A stretch of DNA of 64,000 nt, taken from positions 898,516-962,515 of the forward strand of contig NW_022985171.1 in assembly GCF_010093535.1 (NCBI RefSeq), written 5' to 3'. Source of the DNA: Lindgomyces ingoldianus (taxonomy: Eukaryota; Ascomycota; Dothideomycetes; Pleosporales; Lindgomycetaceae). This document shows positions 1 through 13,409 of this stretch, piece by piece. Under the pieces are notes generated by a model. It did no database searches. It was not told the DNA's origin and worked only from the letters and a program-made list of their open reading frames with translations. Each line of letters starts with the position of its first letter. The stretch's first letter is position 1. Made by a program: the position numbers and the translations under genes.

Positions 1-166
1 GGGGGGGGGGGGGGGGGGGGGGGGGGGTTGCAGGTAACTAGTGTTGATTCTTCTTGTTCTAAGTCTGTGCGAAGGAAAGGGTATTTATCTGTCTGTGTGT
101 ACAACTATGACATAAGACTATGTTACATAACGCCTAACTGCATATCTAAATACTACTATTTAGACA
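1..166 (-). repeat. N7 left LTR, cut by window start
   Basis: Matches the right LTR (47824-48037) from its G-run to the terminal ACA. The window opens inside the G-run with 27 G, against 11 G at 47887-47897 in the partner. The inner edge (about 100-166) is RIP-mutated where the partner's outer edge is clean. Confidence 0.85.
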
Positions 167-637
167 CTAGCAACTTTTTCTTTTTCCTTTATACAGACTT
201 TACCTAGTTTGCCCTGCTTATACTACTAAAGCCTTTACAGCACAGCGCCCTGTTTATTGTCTTGTATAGGCCTAAGCCTATTAACTAACGCTTTAACTCT
301 AATAGTTAGTTAGTTATGTAAAACTAGTTTCTTAAGAGCAGAGTTTAGCGCCTTCTTTATATAGGCATTTACTAGGTTGTTCTTTTTATTAATCTACTTA
401 ATTTCTATAATCTCTCTTTTCTTATATAATTTTTAAATTAATATAATATTAATTATAAGCCTTTTCTTGTTTATTATACTAAGCTTTATAAGACATTTGT
501 ATAGAGATCTTAAGTCTATACATAGTATAATAAGTATTAGAGGTAGTCTAAGCATACATATAATCTAGTTAATTGTTATGCTTAGTGCAATTGCGCAGTT
601 AAATTCTCTTACTATTCTATATAATTTACTAGCTAGT

Positions 638-1230
638 TGTTACGGTCTACGGTTGGACCAGCGTAACTCCACCAGCAGTGCTCCACAATCTAGCTGGATT
701 AGGACAGAGCTCGCTTACAGACCAATTGGAGGACACGGAGGCAGCACGGCTGCCCGAAATCATGGAAGAATGCGTCATCTAATAAGAAGATAGGCCGCGA
801 GTTTAGAGAGCTAGAGGGAGCTCATAGGAGCCCCTCTTAGCAGGCTCCCCTAAGCTCCTGCCAGCTCCCCTTAGCGCCCTAGCACATGTATATAGTTCCT
901 ACATTAAATAACCTTTAAAAAGTGTGTTTAACATTTAGTTTATTTATTATATAGACTAAGTAGCATTTAGCTTTCTAAAAAGCTGTAATACTATTTATAT
1001 ATCTTACACTATATATACCTCTAACTCTGTCTAAAAGGACTGTTTAACCTAGCCTCCCTACTGCTGCATTAAGGGCAAACTATAATCTAGTTACTCTATA
1101 TCATCCTCTATTAGCCTAATAGCCTGTACGTAGGACTGTACACTCTACTAGATTAGCCCCTTCTATCTGTCCTATTATCCCCTAGGAATATTATTAGACC
1201 TAAGTGCTTTCTAAAGTAAAGATTATAACA
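638..1230 (+). repeat. A 5' LTR (593 bp)
   Basis: Same length as the 3' LTR at 14126-14718. Its first 150 bp (outer edge) keep CpG, TGG and CCA that are mutated in the inner copy. Its last 100 bp (inner edge) are mutated where the 3' LTR is clean. The 71-codon open frame in it (578-793) is an accident of this clean segment. Confidence 0.95.
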
Positions 1231-4200
1231 TTAAACACTACTTTTTTTAAAAAGTATAGTAACTTTATAACACAATTTAAATTCTAACATAGCCTACACT
1301 GCGCTATTAGAATCTATAGAAGTTTCTACCTAAAGTAAAGCTATCTTTACAGAACAGATTAACTTAATCTAGAATAATATTAAGGAACTTTAGTAAATTA
1401 GTAATAAAGTTAGTAATTTACTAAAACTTAAGTAAAAAATAACTAACTTTTACTAAAAAACTATAAATTTATAAAGCCTTCTACTTTTTATTAACCTCTA
1501 GAAAGCTACTAACTAAGCCTACTAGATACATAAGTTATAAGTAAAGCTAGTAAAAATCTAGAACATCTTAATAGAAAAAATAAGTATTATAGCTAAAAAG
1601 ACTTTAAGACTAGCCTTTTTAAAGCTTTTTAAAGAATTATTAAAAGACTTTTAACTATTTTTTATAAGATATTACCTTTATATGTAGTATAATAAAGAAG
1701 TATTTTAAACTAACGCAGAAATAATCTTCTAGATAGAATTACACCTAGAGGGCCCCTCTATAATCTAGTTCTAACTCTACACTAATAATTAGATAGACTT
1801 TAGAGCTAATAGCGCACTACTTAACTTTAAAACTAAAAAAGTATTTAGCAGCATTAAAAATTTTAAGGCAGCCTTATTAGCTATTTATAGGACTCTAGAC
1901 AAAAAAAAAATTATAGCTAACAGACTAGATAATATAAGACAGGGCAGCAGACTAGTCTAAAACTATGCAGCGCGCTTTAGAGAGCAAATAGCTATATGTA
2001 GATAGAACAACTAGAAAGCCCTATGCTGCATGTTTTATAATAGACTAAATAACAAAGTAAAAGACAAGTTTATACATATAGACTAACTAACTACTTTTAA
2101 AGACTATATTAAAAAAGCAACAACTTATAATAATTACTATAAAAAACGTAAAAAAGAAAAGAAATTAAAAAAAACCTTCTAAAAGCTAAAATTTATCCCT
2201 AAAAAAAAAAAAGCTTTTATAATATAATAAAAAGCTAATAGACCTTAGCTATGTAAAGCATACATAAAGCCCCCCTCTAAAAAAAAACTAAGTTCTAAGA
2301 CGCAATAGGCCGCCTCTAATAAAGAAATAACAAAAGTAGTTAGAGAACAAGGCCTGCCTAAACTATAAAAAAGTAGGACATTTCTGCTAAAACTGCCTAG
2401 ACTTTTAGAAAAGGGAGAATAAAAATACTACTATAACAATAAAAGCTATTACTACTAAATATAGCCTTATAAATAAAAAAATATAAGAAAGACTAGATAA
2501 TAAACTTTACTAGTAATATAAAAAAAACTACTTTTTAAACAACTACTCTAAACTATATTAAAAAGTAGTTATTTAAAATTTTAGTAGCTTTAATATAGTG
2601 TTGTAAGACCTTATAATTTTTAAAAGATATAAAAAAAAGACTTAGATCTAAGAATATATTATAAATGTCTAAAAAAAAGAAAAACAGTTCCCCTTTTAAA
2701 ACTAAACCTTTAGTACTTTAGTAAGAGAGCTTTCTTAACAGTTTTAGAAATGCAAGTGCTAGAAGTGCAGGTTATAACATAACTACTTAAGTAATTATAT
2801 AGTCTTGCTTTACTAAATAAATATTAGTAACAACTACTTAATATTTAACATTATACAAAAAATAGCTAAAGTTAAATATAATATTATAAATAAAAAAAAG
2901 TAATAGTAATTTTTTACTAAGATTAAAGATTAAAAGCTAGAATAGCTAGGTAAACCTGCTAGGTTTAAAGTACTATAACTAGCGCCTAAAAAACCTAAGA
3001 CACCACTCCTAAGCCTAGTAATCTCTAGAAAAGCTCTTATAATATAACAGAACTACAGATAATGTGTTCTTTGCAAAAGCAGCACCTATAGCACTAATAG
3101 TTACTAATAGAAAAATCACCCTATACAGCTAGTATAAACAAAGGAATACCTACAGTAGACCTAAGAAAGTCCCCTTAACATATTACACAGACCTAATAAA
3201 TATCTGTACCCCTAGTACTAGTGTACATAATAATACTATGTTAAACACTAGAACAATAAACATTAAGTAGAATAGTAGCCTACATAGGAAAGGAACTACA
3301 ACAGTTGCCTATAGCAGGGAACAGCCTTAGCCTGCAAAACTACAAATTGCTACACTTGTTAGACAGCTCCTCCTTACAAACAAGAAGCATAAATAAAGTG
3401 TAATAAATAAGAAAATTATAAGTTCTACTATTTCTAGTAAAAAGCAGCAAGAAAAGAAGACTATCTAACATTATATTACTAGGTTAAAGATTATAAATGT
3501 AAAGCAGCTAACTGCTATAATTAAAAATATTAAATTTATAAAAAAAAAAAGGACAAGTTTAATAACAACTTATAAGATATTAATTTCTACTTTTTTCTAG
3601 ATAAGAAAGTTAAACACAACATATTAGTAGTAATTATAGTAAGATAAAGGGCAGAACACAGCCTAATAACCACCTTTATGTATAAAAGATAGCCTAGACT
3701 AGCTCTTATAGATAGCAAATGCACCTTTACTACTATAAATAAAAATTAAGTAGATAAGTAAGGTATACTATTTTACATAAAAAAAAACTTATTTAAAGTA
3801 ACTCTTACTAACACATTATTAATTAAGTATAGTAGAGGATAAATTAACCTAGAAACTTATAAAAAAAACTTTAAAACTCTAAACATAAAAAATTAGAGGT
3901 TTATAAACATACTTAAATTAGAAAGTAAATATAATGTAATTTTAGGCTATAACTAGCTTAGAACGCATAACTCTGCAATTAATTAGAGAACTATAACTAT
4001 AAAAACTCTTAACAACCACGCACGCATAACCTAGTTAGCATGCTATAATAACAGATGCCTAGTCTATAAATAAGTAAAGCAAAGTAGCAGTTACTACTCT
4101 AAGAAAAGAAAACTCTAGAAATTCTCTTACTAAAAGCTAAAAGCCTAGGCAATAAGAATAATAAAAAAAAAACTTAAGAAAGTATCTTATAAAAAAATTA

Positions 4201-6012
4201 AAAAAAATAAGGATGTAAAATAAATTAGTGTTATATAAATCTAAGAAAAAAGCTGCATCCTACCTAAGTACAAAGACTATAAGAATATGTTTAAGACACT
4301 AAAGAACCCTAGAGAACTACTACTACACTAGCCTTAGAACTACACTATTAACTTAATAAAAGATTATAACCTAAAGACGCATAAGCTTTGCCCCCTAACT
4401 AGAATACAAAAAAAGGCCTTATAAGAATACATTAATAGAATGTTAGTATAAGGCTACATCTAAGAAAGCTATAGCTTAGTAGCTTTAGCAGTAGTTTTTA
4501 TAAAAAAAAAATAAAAAAAATTAAAGTCTATTAGAACTATAAAACCCTAAATAATAATATAGTCTAAAATTAGTTTCTTTTACTAAATATATAAAACATT
4601 ATAAACTAATTAAAAGAAACCTAGTACTTTATAAAGTTTAACATACAAGACAGATTTAATAAAATAAAGATAAAAAAAGAAGATAAATAGCTTATAGTGT
4701 TTAGAACCTTATAAGGACTTGATAAGCTATTAGTAATGCTGTTTAGCCTAATAAACGCTTTAGTAATGTTCTAACAAATTATTAACATAGCTTTTAACCT
4801 ATACCTTAATGTTTTTACTCTAGTATATTTAGATAACGTTCTTATCTACTTAAAAGATACTCTTAAAGACTATGTATAAAAGGTACAGAAAATTTTAGAA
4901 CAACTTAGGAAATACAGACTTTACTTACAGCTCTCTAAATGCAAATTCTATGTTACTAAAACAGAATACTTAGGATTTATAATTAATAAAGAAGAAATAA
5001 AAATTAACTTAGCTAAAGTATAAAAGATACTTAAATAGCTAGAGCTTATAATAGTTAAGGAAGTAAAAAGATTTCTAGAATTATTAGGCTATATTAGACA
5101 AATAATTAGAAACTACTCTAAAATTACTATACTATTAATAAACACTATAACTAAGGAACAGGCTATAGTAAAGTTTGTCTAGACTCTAGAAATAAATAAA
5201 GCATTTATAGCCTTAAAACAAGCTATAACAGCTAAACTAGTACTAAGAATGTACAACCTACAATTAGATACTAAGATCTACACAGACGCGTCCCTAGAAG
5301 CTAGCAGGGCCGCGTTGTATTAAAAACAGGAAGACAGAAAATAGCACCTAGTTGCGTACTACTCTGCTAAGTTTTTAAGACCTAAAGCAGGTTACAGCAT
5401 ACCTAACAAAAAGTTAAAAGCAATACTAAACGCTGTAAGAGTATAGGCTATAAAGCTACATAAAATAGCAAAGCTGTTTTATATTATAATAAACTATATA
5501 AATCTAGTTACATTTCTAACAGTAAAAAAACTTTTACTAATGCACATAAAATAAGTAATAGAGCTTGCCTAGTTTAACTGCATTATTAAACATGTCCTAG
5601 AAACACAGAATTAACAGGCTAACACCCTTAGTTAAAGACTAAACTACTTTAATAAAAAAGAAAAAAGAACTAAAAAGTTTATGCTCTTTAAAAAAACTAA
5701 TAAAAGATAGGTCTATAATAAACTCTAACCTATAAAAAAGTCCTACATGCTTATAGCTAATAAGTAAAGATAGAAAAACTTAATTTAAAAATATTATAAA
5801 TCTTTAATGTTTAGACACCTTAGAATAGGCACCTTTTAAAAGAAACTAAGAGCTGCTATATTATAATAAATACTAAAAGTAAAGCAACTATGCATAGAGG
5901 TGCTTAGAGAATGCAATACCTGCAACAAAAATAATTTACAAAGGCATAAGGCCTATAGATACCTACAACTAATTAAAGCACTAAGGCTACTATAGACAAT
6001 AATTACAATAGA

Positions 6013-6292
6013 TGTCCGTACGCAGCAGCAGCGTCGCGGCCTGGATACGAACGATCGCGCACGAGCAGGATCACGTATCTATGTCACATAATGCTTGTGC
6101 GCGAACCTCTGTGCGTGAACATCTAGATATCCCCCTTTTCCTCTGTACAGAAGAAAGATAAGAGTAATAGAACTAGAAACATATTACTCTTACCTTACCT
6201 ACCTTGTACACTATGCACACTGTACACTACTCTTACTCTTACTACTTAAGTGCTTATACTATAAGCAGCTAGCTGTTAGAGCCTATTTAACA
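6013..6292 (+). repeat. N1 5' LTR (280 bp)
   Basis: The outer 110 bp retain many CpG sites. The inner 3' LTR copy differs there by about a dozen changes, mostly G to A or C to T in the inner copy. Confidence 0.94.
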
Positions 6293-6339
6293 CTAATTAG
6301 TAGTTAATTTAATTAACTATAAATTAGTAAAAGTAATAA

Positions 6340-6692
6340 TAAAGTACTTACACTTTATAAAGTACTTTATTTTATTACTTATTTTTTAAGAAAAGTAATA
6401 GTAAAGTACTTACACTTTATAAAGTACTTTATTTAGTTACTTATCTCTTAAGATAGCAGATTAATCCTTTACATTATATAGTAAGCTCTACTACTATATA
6501 AAGTAAAGAGAAGATAGTGTAAGACGCACACTAAAGCTACTAAAGCTGCATAACCTAGTAGCTAGATAATAGCACATTAATTCTTTACATTGTACAGCAA
6601 GCTCTGCTACTGTATAAAGTAAGAAGAAAATAGTGTAAGGCGCACACTAAAGCTATTAAAGCTACATAACCTAGCAGCTAGATAATAGCAGT
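6340..6692 (+). repeat. N1 leader repeats: two tandem 52-bp hairpin units and a 2 x 116-bp tandem repeat
   Basis: Perfect 10-bp inverted arms (TAAAGTACTT and AAGTACTTTA, 10-nt loop) occur at 6340-6369 and again at 6392-6421. Downstream, a unit of about 116 bp starting TTAATCCTTTACA (6461) repeats from 6577. The same arrangement is present in N2 (33530-33895) and, inverted, in N3 (about 42900-43260), so it belongs to the family. It lies between LTR and gag, where packaging or dimerisation signals are expected, but that role is inference. Confidence 0.8.
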
Positions 6693-9600
6693 ACCTATAT
6701 AATCTACTAAAAAAGTAATTAACTATACTATTATAATAAAATCTTATTAGTAACTAACAACTCTGTGTAATAATAGAAAAAATAAAGAATAATTTCTATT
6801 ATATAAATAACTTATAAAAAACATAGAGATATTAGAGGCAACACTACAGAATAAGACTAGCCTAAAGTACTAGAATAATAAGATTAACATGTTAAAAGCT
6901 CTAATAAGCCTATAAACTTAATTATACATAAGTTATATAATTACTAATTTATATATAATAACTTAGAAGAGCACTACTTTTTTAAGTGTATATATAAAGG
7001 ATTTTAAAAAATAGACACTATAAAACTTCTTAGCACTTAGCTGCGTGTTTAAAAAAGAGCTTATATAAGTGCTAAAGAATAAAGGAATTACACTATAGCT
7101 AGGCACTAAAGGTACTTAAGCCTAAAAGCTATATAATATAGCATAAAAAAAAGCAATTACACTAAAAAGGCTTTATATATAACCTTTATTACTATATAAA
7201 GCTCTGCACAGAAGCAGACTAAACATAATGCTGCTATTAACACTAAATGTACTAGCATTACCTACTTCTACACTTTAGCTAGCACTACACTAATTACTGT
7301 ATAAACAATACATGCCACCCTACCTAACGCCTGCTCCACACCCTTAATTGTACACACCACTGCCTGCAGTAGTGTATGCACTACTAATACTACCTGCACA
7401 ATCTATACTACATTACAGCCTGTACAAACTTCTACCTTAAAGAGAAACTACTAAAGAAAAACTTTTAGTAAATAAAATTATATAATTTTAAAAAGCATAA
7501 AAAAAAATAATAACTATATAAGTTAACTATATAACATCTTTATAAATAAAATAAGAATTTTTATTAATTTATATTAATAGCTAGATATTTAGAAAACTTA
7601 GTATATAGATATCTTTCTAGATATTCTAAAAAGTTAGGTAAATATGTACTATATGCACAACATAGGCCCTAGACATAACTAAAAGCATTTATACAACACC
7701 TTAAGTAGTTACTTTAACACTAATGTAAACTATAGCTAGTACTAGACAGACTAAATAATAATAACTTTTATATAATACTAATAAAAAAACTTTAATAAAA
7801 GTTTATATAAAGTTTTTAAAATAATAATTAACAAGCTTACACTTATATAAAAAGCACTAAAAATAAAATTCTAAGAGGATGTTTTACTACACACTACTAT
7901 TATATAAGCCTATTAAGGATAACTAGAACTAGAACATGCTATGTTTACTATTAAGCCTTTATATAAAGCCTTATTTAGTAACCTACAGGCATTACTTTAA
8001 GTTACTATAAACTAAAGAGTAAACTAATACCTTTAAAAACTACTTAATGCATACTACATAGACTGCTAATATAACTCTATATAATAAGAGTTTACACAAC
8101 AAGAAGAAAGCTTCTCTTTGCGCAGAAAAGAATAATATAAAAGATTTTTATTTAGGTTTAGGCTATAATCTAGAGATAACTGCACGCAGATAAAGAAGTA
8201 CTTTGTCTGCTATAAAAAGAGATATTAGTTATTAAATTACCTTTATAATAACTATATATAAGTAAAAAACTAGTATGTTGCCTTATATAAAAATTTTTAT
8301 AATAAGACTTTATTATATAAAGCTATTACTTTATACATCTAAAACTTTAAAAGTTACTTTAAGAAAAAGAATAATTTATATAATGTAAAGAAAATAAAAT
8401 AAAAGGGTAAAAATGCTAAGAAAGCTATTAACTACTTTACCTTTACTACCTATCTACACTGTGCAACAGGAGAGGACATTTACAGCATTAAACTTAAGAA
8501 ATATGCTAAGTAGTTTATTCTTAATAACTAATACTATATAGTATACTAAGGCAAACTATAAAATATAGGCGTAGTAAAGATCTCTACTATTAGTAAGTCT
8601 TAACTTAAAGCGTACATATAAGAGAACCTATATATAAAAATTAATTAAACACTTAGCTAAATAAATATTAGCTTTAAAGGCTAGACACTAAAAGAATTAA
8701 TTAGTACTATATAAATCTAGAACTTAATTAGTCTAGTTATATACTACATTCTAGAGACTCTAACACTATTTCTGCTATTACTAGCAGATGCTAATTAACT
8801 TAGGGTATACTTTAATAACATTTTAAATGTTATTATATGTAAAGACAAAACTACTATACTTATTATATAAAAATAAAGACACTTTTTTTTTAATATTAGT
8901 AAGAAAGAATCTATGTCTTTTTTTACTAAATTAGAACTCTACTACTTTTACTGCTAATTTAGACACCCCTGCACAAAGAGACTCTAGAAGATGCTAACTA
9001 GCGCCAGCTATAATATTAATGCTGCAGTGCTAGAAGAGATTAAAAAGTTTTACTACCTCTACTAATTATATAACTAGGCCCTACAAAGATTTAAGTTTAT
9101 AATTAAAGATAACACTTACTTTAACTATAAAGTTATTATTAATGTTATATAAATTAATAATAAGAATGTCTTATATATTATTAATGTAGACATATTATTT
9201 TAGGCTGCTACATTCCTAAAATCTATGTCTGCACAAAATACCTAGAATGCATTATGTAAATGCTAGATTAACACTTATTAAGGACCTCTAGACTACATTG
9301 TGCATAACTCTAGTATAAACTTTGCTTTAAAGGATTTTTAAGCTTATGCAAAGATTATAGAAGCTACATATAGGCAGATGCCTATAAAAGCATATTAAGT
9401 AGTTAAAAAGGTTAAGCGCGCGCACACACCTTTTTAACAAGTGTTTAACATCCTAAAGACTAAGCTAGGTAACTGTACAGATAATAAGGCTATTCTGCAG
9501 ATAGCAGTTAAGGCTCTAAACAACACAGCTAGCCTATATAGTCTAGTACCTACACTGCTAGTCTTTAGAGCATACCTAAGAATTAACCTAGACTTTTTAC

Positions 9601-11790
9601 TATTACTAGACATTATTACATAAGCAAGCGCTGTATAAAAGGTAATAAAGATACTTTAAAAGAACTATATAAAAGTAAACATTAATTATATAATTAACAT
9701 TTATAATAGCTTTATAATATATAAAGTTCTTAACTTCCCCCTTAGCTTAGAGATTATAGCATAGAGAGAGAAGAAAGGCTAGACTAGCCTATACAAGATT
9801 AAGAGCATTAAAGGGAGAGATGTTATTATTAAAAAAAAAATAGCCTACTAAAGCTCTAATATACACAGGTTAAACTATACTATAAAGAAAAAAAAAATAA
9901 CCTACTTGTAATAAATAACCTAGATAAACTAATCTCTGTATAAAAAGATCTTCTAAAGAAGAGAAAAAAAAAACAGCTTTATAAAAATGTTATAAAGGCA
10001 AAACTAAAGCCTACTATAGACTAAGCCTCTTAAGATAGCAATGCTGCACTAGTGTAAAAAAAAGATATAGATACTAGGAGAAGTAAAAAGCAAAGAAAAC
10101 CTGCATAAAGTCTAGACTAAGTATTTTTAACCTAAAAAAAGAAAAATAATTAGGCCTTATCTATTAAGCTTTATATAGATAGTGTAATTACTACACTTAG
10201 AAAACTATTTAAAGAATTAGACTATATAAAAATAGACACTTTAATTACTAATAGCACTTTTAAAGTTATAGTGTACAACTTAATAAAGTATAAAGGTTAG
10301 ATTTTTAACCTTTACCTTATATAAAAAGTAAAAGGCAAAATAACTTAACTATATAAAAAATTCTGCCTAGTGTTTGCTAGCTACTTAGATAAAAAAAAGA
10401 AAAAAATTCTTACTTAGTTACTAACTATTTAGAGGATAAGCTAGAGACTACTTCTAGCTATAAAAGCAAGCCTAAGAGCTATATATAAAATGCATTTTAA
10501 ACTATGTAATATTACATAAGTATACATCTAATTAATAGATAAGCTTATGCGCACACTGTACATAAAGCTACTAAAGAAGATGCACTAAAGCTTTCTACTA
10601 AATATAATACTCTAGGTTGTACAACTCTTGTATAGAGCTGCTAAATTAGGACTGTATTAGTTTAAAACATACTATAACTACTATAAAAAAAAGCTGCGCA
10701 TGTATATCTTTTTATACAACTTCTACTTTTTAATTACTAATAAAGAAGAGTACACTTTTAGTATTACTAGCTTATAAATAGATAACACTTTAAGTATTAT
10801 AATAAAGAATTTTACATAAAAAAAAAAAAAAACTATAAAAAGTAAAGTTTTATATAAAAAGTAAAACTATTCTAGTAGAAAAGCAGCCTATTAAGTTTAA
10901 TAGTAGAAGAATTAAGCTTACGCATAACATAGTAGTTTTTACTTAAAAGAGATAAGTAAGCTACCTTTATATAATTAACCTAAAAGACAAAAATGCTGCA
11001 TAATAATATATTAAGTAATGTGTAAAAAAGGCATACATTACATCTATGTGTTAACTAAAGGCAGTATTTAACTTATTTATTACTGCACAAACTACAGACC
11101 TTTTACATAACAATATTAACACACTTAATGCACAAATCTAATAGTAGATAGATAATAGTAAGCATAGTCTTACTTTTCTACTATTATAGCTTAATTATGC
11201 AAAGCTGTTTATCTTTATAAATAGATTATTTACTAATAATAAAGACTTTAGCTTATAGCTAGAATTCTTAATTATATTAAGTAATAAAAACTATATAAAG
11301 TAAAGTAACTACTTTAAAATACTAAGTAATATTATACACTAAAATTCTACTAAGTGTAAAAAAGTAACTAAAAGTGTTTTTACTAGCAAACTATACAGAA
11401 TAGTTAAAGGGTTTAATAATATAATTACACTTAGTATAACTTTATAGTAAATTATATAAACACTTAAACTGCTACTAATTTTAGTAGTAATCTACATAGA
11501 TTTAAGGTTTCTATATAATTACCTTATTAAGCTAGGCACTACTAGTAAAAAGTAACTTATAATTAACATTATATTACTTTATAAATTATATAAAAAGAGG
11601 GAAATTACTAAAATAAAGTAAATTAATAGTAAAAATAACTTAGTAGATACATGTATAAAAAAAACACTAAACTAGGCTTTTTAATTATTAGTTCTAACTA
11701 ACTACCTCTCTATTTAAATAGAAGCATTTGTAGACTAGCTAGATCTTATGCGCAAAGATGCCTTAGACTAACTAGACTAATAACACTTTT
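6693..11790 (+). pseudogene. N1 copia gag-pol relic
   Basis: A knuckle with the F-V-C core lies near 8195-8230. The C-terminal part of integrase is still open for 60 codons at 9441-9623, with the LVPTLLVF segment typical of fungal copia integrases. The RT runs about 10150-11600: a block resembling ILTQ...TIQRISQRLLL is near 10410-10460, and the catalytic region reads VVIYID near 11490-11505, with RIP-like substitutions. The RNase H tail NNLVD lies near 11635-11650. Stops are almost only TAA or TAG. Domain order IN-RT-RH is diagnostic of Ty1/copia. Not functional. Confidence 0.8.
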
Positions 11791-12115
11791 ATATAAGGCC
11801 TATTTCTTTTTATTTTATTTTTTTTTGTATTATACACACTTATTTTTTTTATTATAAGGATCTGTTACTATTAGCACTATATAAAAAAAAAAAAGAGCTA
11901 GGGGATTATATAGTAAGGCTTAAAAAGTAAAAAATAAAGAAAAGAAAAGCTATTTACATAGTATAACTAGCCTATTCTAACGCACAGCATTACTAAGGCA
12001 AGTCCTAATAAATAAGGTAGAGTAAAGGCAGAACATAATTAGATAGACCTACATAGATAGAAGGGAGGTAACGCGTACAAAAGGCAACTCTTTAGACAAA
12101 AAGAAAAGTTGCTAG

Positions 12116-12395
12116 TGTCTGTACACAGCAGCAGCGTTGCAGCCTAGATACAAACAATTGCGCACAAGCAGGATCACATATCTATGTCACATAATGCTTG
12201 TGCGTAAACCTCTGTGCGCAAACATCTAGATATCCCCCTTTTCCTTTATACAGAGAAAAGATAAGAGTAATAGAACTAGAAACATGTTGCCCTTACTTTA
12301 CCTACCTTGTACGCTGTGCACACTGTACACCACTCTTACTCTTGCTACTTAAGTGCTTATACTATAAGCAGCTAGCTGTTAGAGCCTATTTAACA
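12116..12395 (+). repeat. N1 3' LTR (280 bp)
   Basis: Pairs with 6013-6292. Its inner edge is heavily G-to-A and C-to-T mutated. A 101-codon open frame (12198-12503) runs across the LTR end into the A integrase and is a chimaeric accident, although its last third is genuine A integrase sequence. Confidence 0.94.
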
Positions 12396-13409
12396 ATAGA
12401 CTTTATTACAGAATTACCCCTGTCTAAAAAACTAGGGACAGACAGAATGTGCAATATAATTATAGTAGCTCTAGATAAAACTACTAAATATCTGCACACT
12501 TAGCCCTTAAAAAAATAATAACTGCTAAAAAATTTATTTATAAGTTAAAATAAAATGTAATATTTATATATAAATGCTCTAAGATTATTATTTTTAACTA
12601 AGATAAACTATTTACTAGTAACTTCTAAAAAGCAGTAATGCAGCACTTTAGTATAACGCACAAGCTATTAACAGCCTACTATCTACAGACAGACAGACAG
12701 ACTAAAAGAGTAAACATAGAAGTAGAGAAATACCTAAGAAAGTACATTTTCTATACTTAAAATAACTAGGCAGCATAGCTTCTAATAGCATAGTTAGCTA
12801 TTAACAATGTAAAATTAGCTACAATAAAAAAAACACTATATAAAGCTAATTTTAGGTATAACTTTTACTTTGCGCTACACAGAAATTAACCTACAGACCT
12901 ATAAAAGTTAATAAATTAGCTAACAGACCTATGTTAAATATATAAAAGGTTAGCTGTAAAAGCTAGATCTAGTAAAAAAACAATAAAGAAGTACACAAAT
13001 AAATTATAATAGCTAGGACCTAAAATCTGTCTAGAAAACTATGTGTACCTTAATACAAAGAACTTTAAAATACCTAGACCTTCTAGAAAGCTAGTAGAAA
13101 AAAAATAAAACCTTATAAAGTTCTATAAACTTAGCAAGACAACTACAAGCTTAAGCTTCTTTTATATATAAAAATCTACTTATAGTTCTATATCTCTAAA
13201 TTAAAAAAAGCACTAAAAAAAATTCTCTTATCTACATAAAAATAAAAAAATAAAGAAATAGAATATAAAGTTAAATACATTATAAGTAATTAAAAAAACT
13301 AAAAAAAATTTCTAGTAAAATTAAAAAAGTAGCTTACTAGTAAAAACATATAAAAACTAGCTAAAAATTTAAGAAACATATAGCTGTTAGTATAAAAGTA
13401 CCTTTAAGC

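Larger units (their letters stand above)
6013..12395 (+). mobile_element. N1: Ty1/copia LTR retrotransposon, 280-bp LTRs, inserted in the integrase of A
   Basis: TSD ATAGA lies at 6008-6012 and 12396-12400; excising one copy restores the integrase sequence seen uninterrupted in B near 61390. The element begins TGTCCGTAC and ends TTAACA. It contains in order a leader with duplicated repeats (6340-6692), gag with a Cys knuckle near 8195, integrase, then RT and RNase H, which is the copia order. It is almost the same length as N2 (6387 bp) and colinear with it. It is RIP-degraded but clean at its left outer edge (6013-6120). Confidence 0.93.
1800..13385 (+). pseudogene. A gag-pol relic (Gag, RT, RNase H, integrase, chromodomain)
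   Basis: Reading TAA/TAG as mutated Gln or Trp codons, these parts are visible. Gag lies at about 1860-2180, followed by a knuckle at 2355-2387 in which the codons still read C-L-N-Y-K-K-V-G-H-F-C (second Cys changed to Tyr). The RT catalytic block at 4823-4858 reads YLDN-VLIY (second Asp changed to Asn, as G to A). The RNase H TDAS motif is near 5275-5300, with the downstream AGYSIPNKELKA segment near 5388-5425. The integrase zinc-binding CNTC lies at 5912-5923. The integrase core starts at about 5995 and resumes at 12396 (DFITELPLSKKLGTDR) after the N1 insertion. A chromodomain at about 13255-13383 shows EYKVKYIISN and FLVK followed by mutated Trp codons. Order RT-RH-IN-chromodomain is that of Ty3/gypsy chromoviruses. 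Not functional. Confidence 0.85.

Noticed and set aside
578..793. 71-codon ORF at the start of element A, with similar frames at 47839-48045 and 56044-56253
   Set aside because: They run across element borders into LTRs and exist only because of clean LTR edges.
12198..12503. 101-codon plus-strand ORF and its relatives at 33285-33497, 39392-39643, 41675-41923 and 43285-43497
   Set aside because: All lie on copia LTRs and are open only because the LTR edges are less mutated. They run into unrelated host DNA at the LTR boundary.
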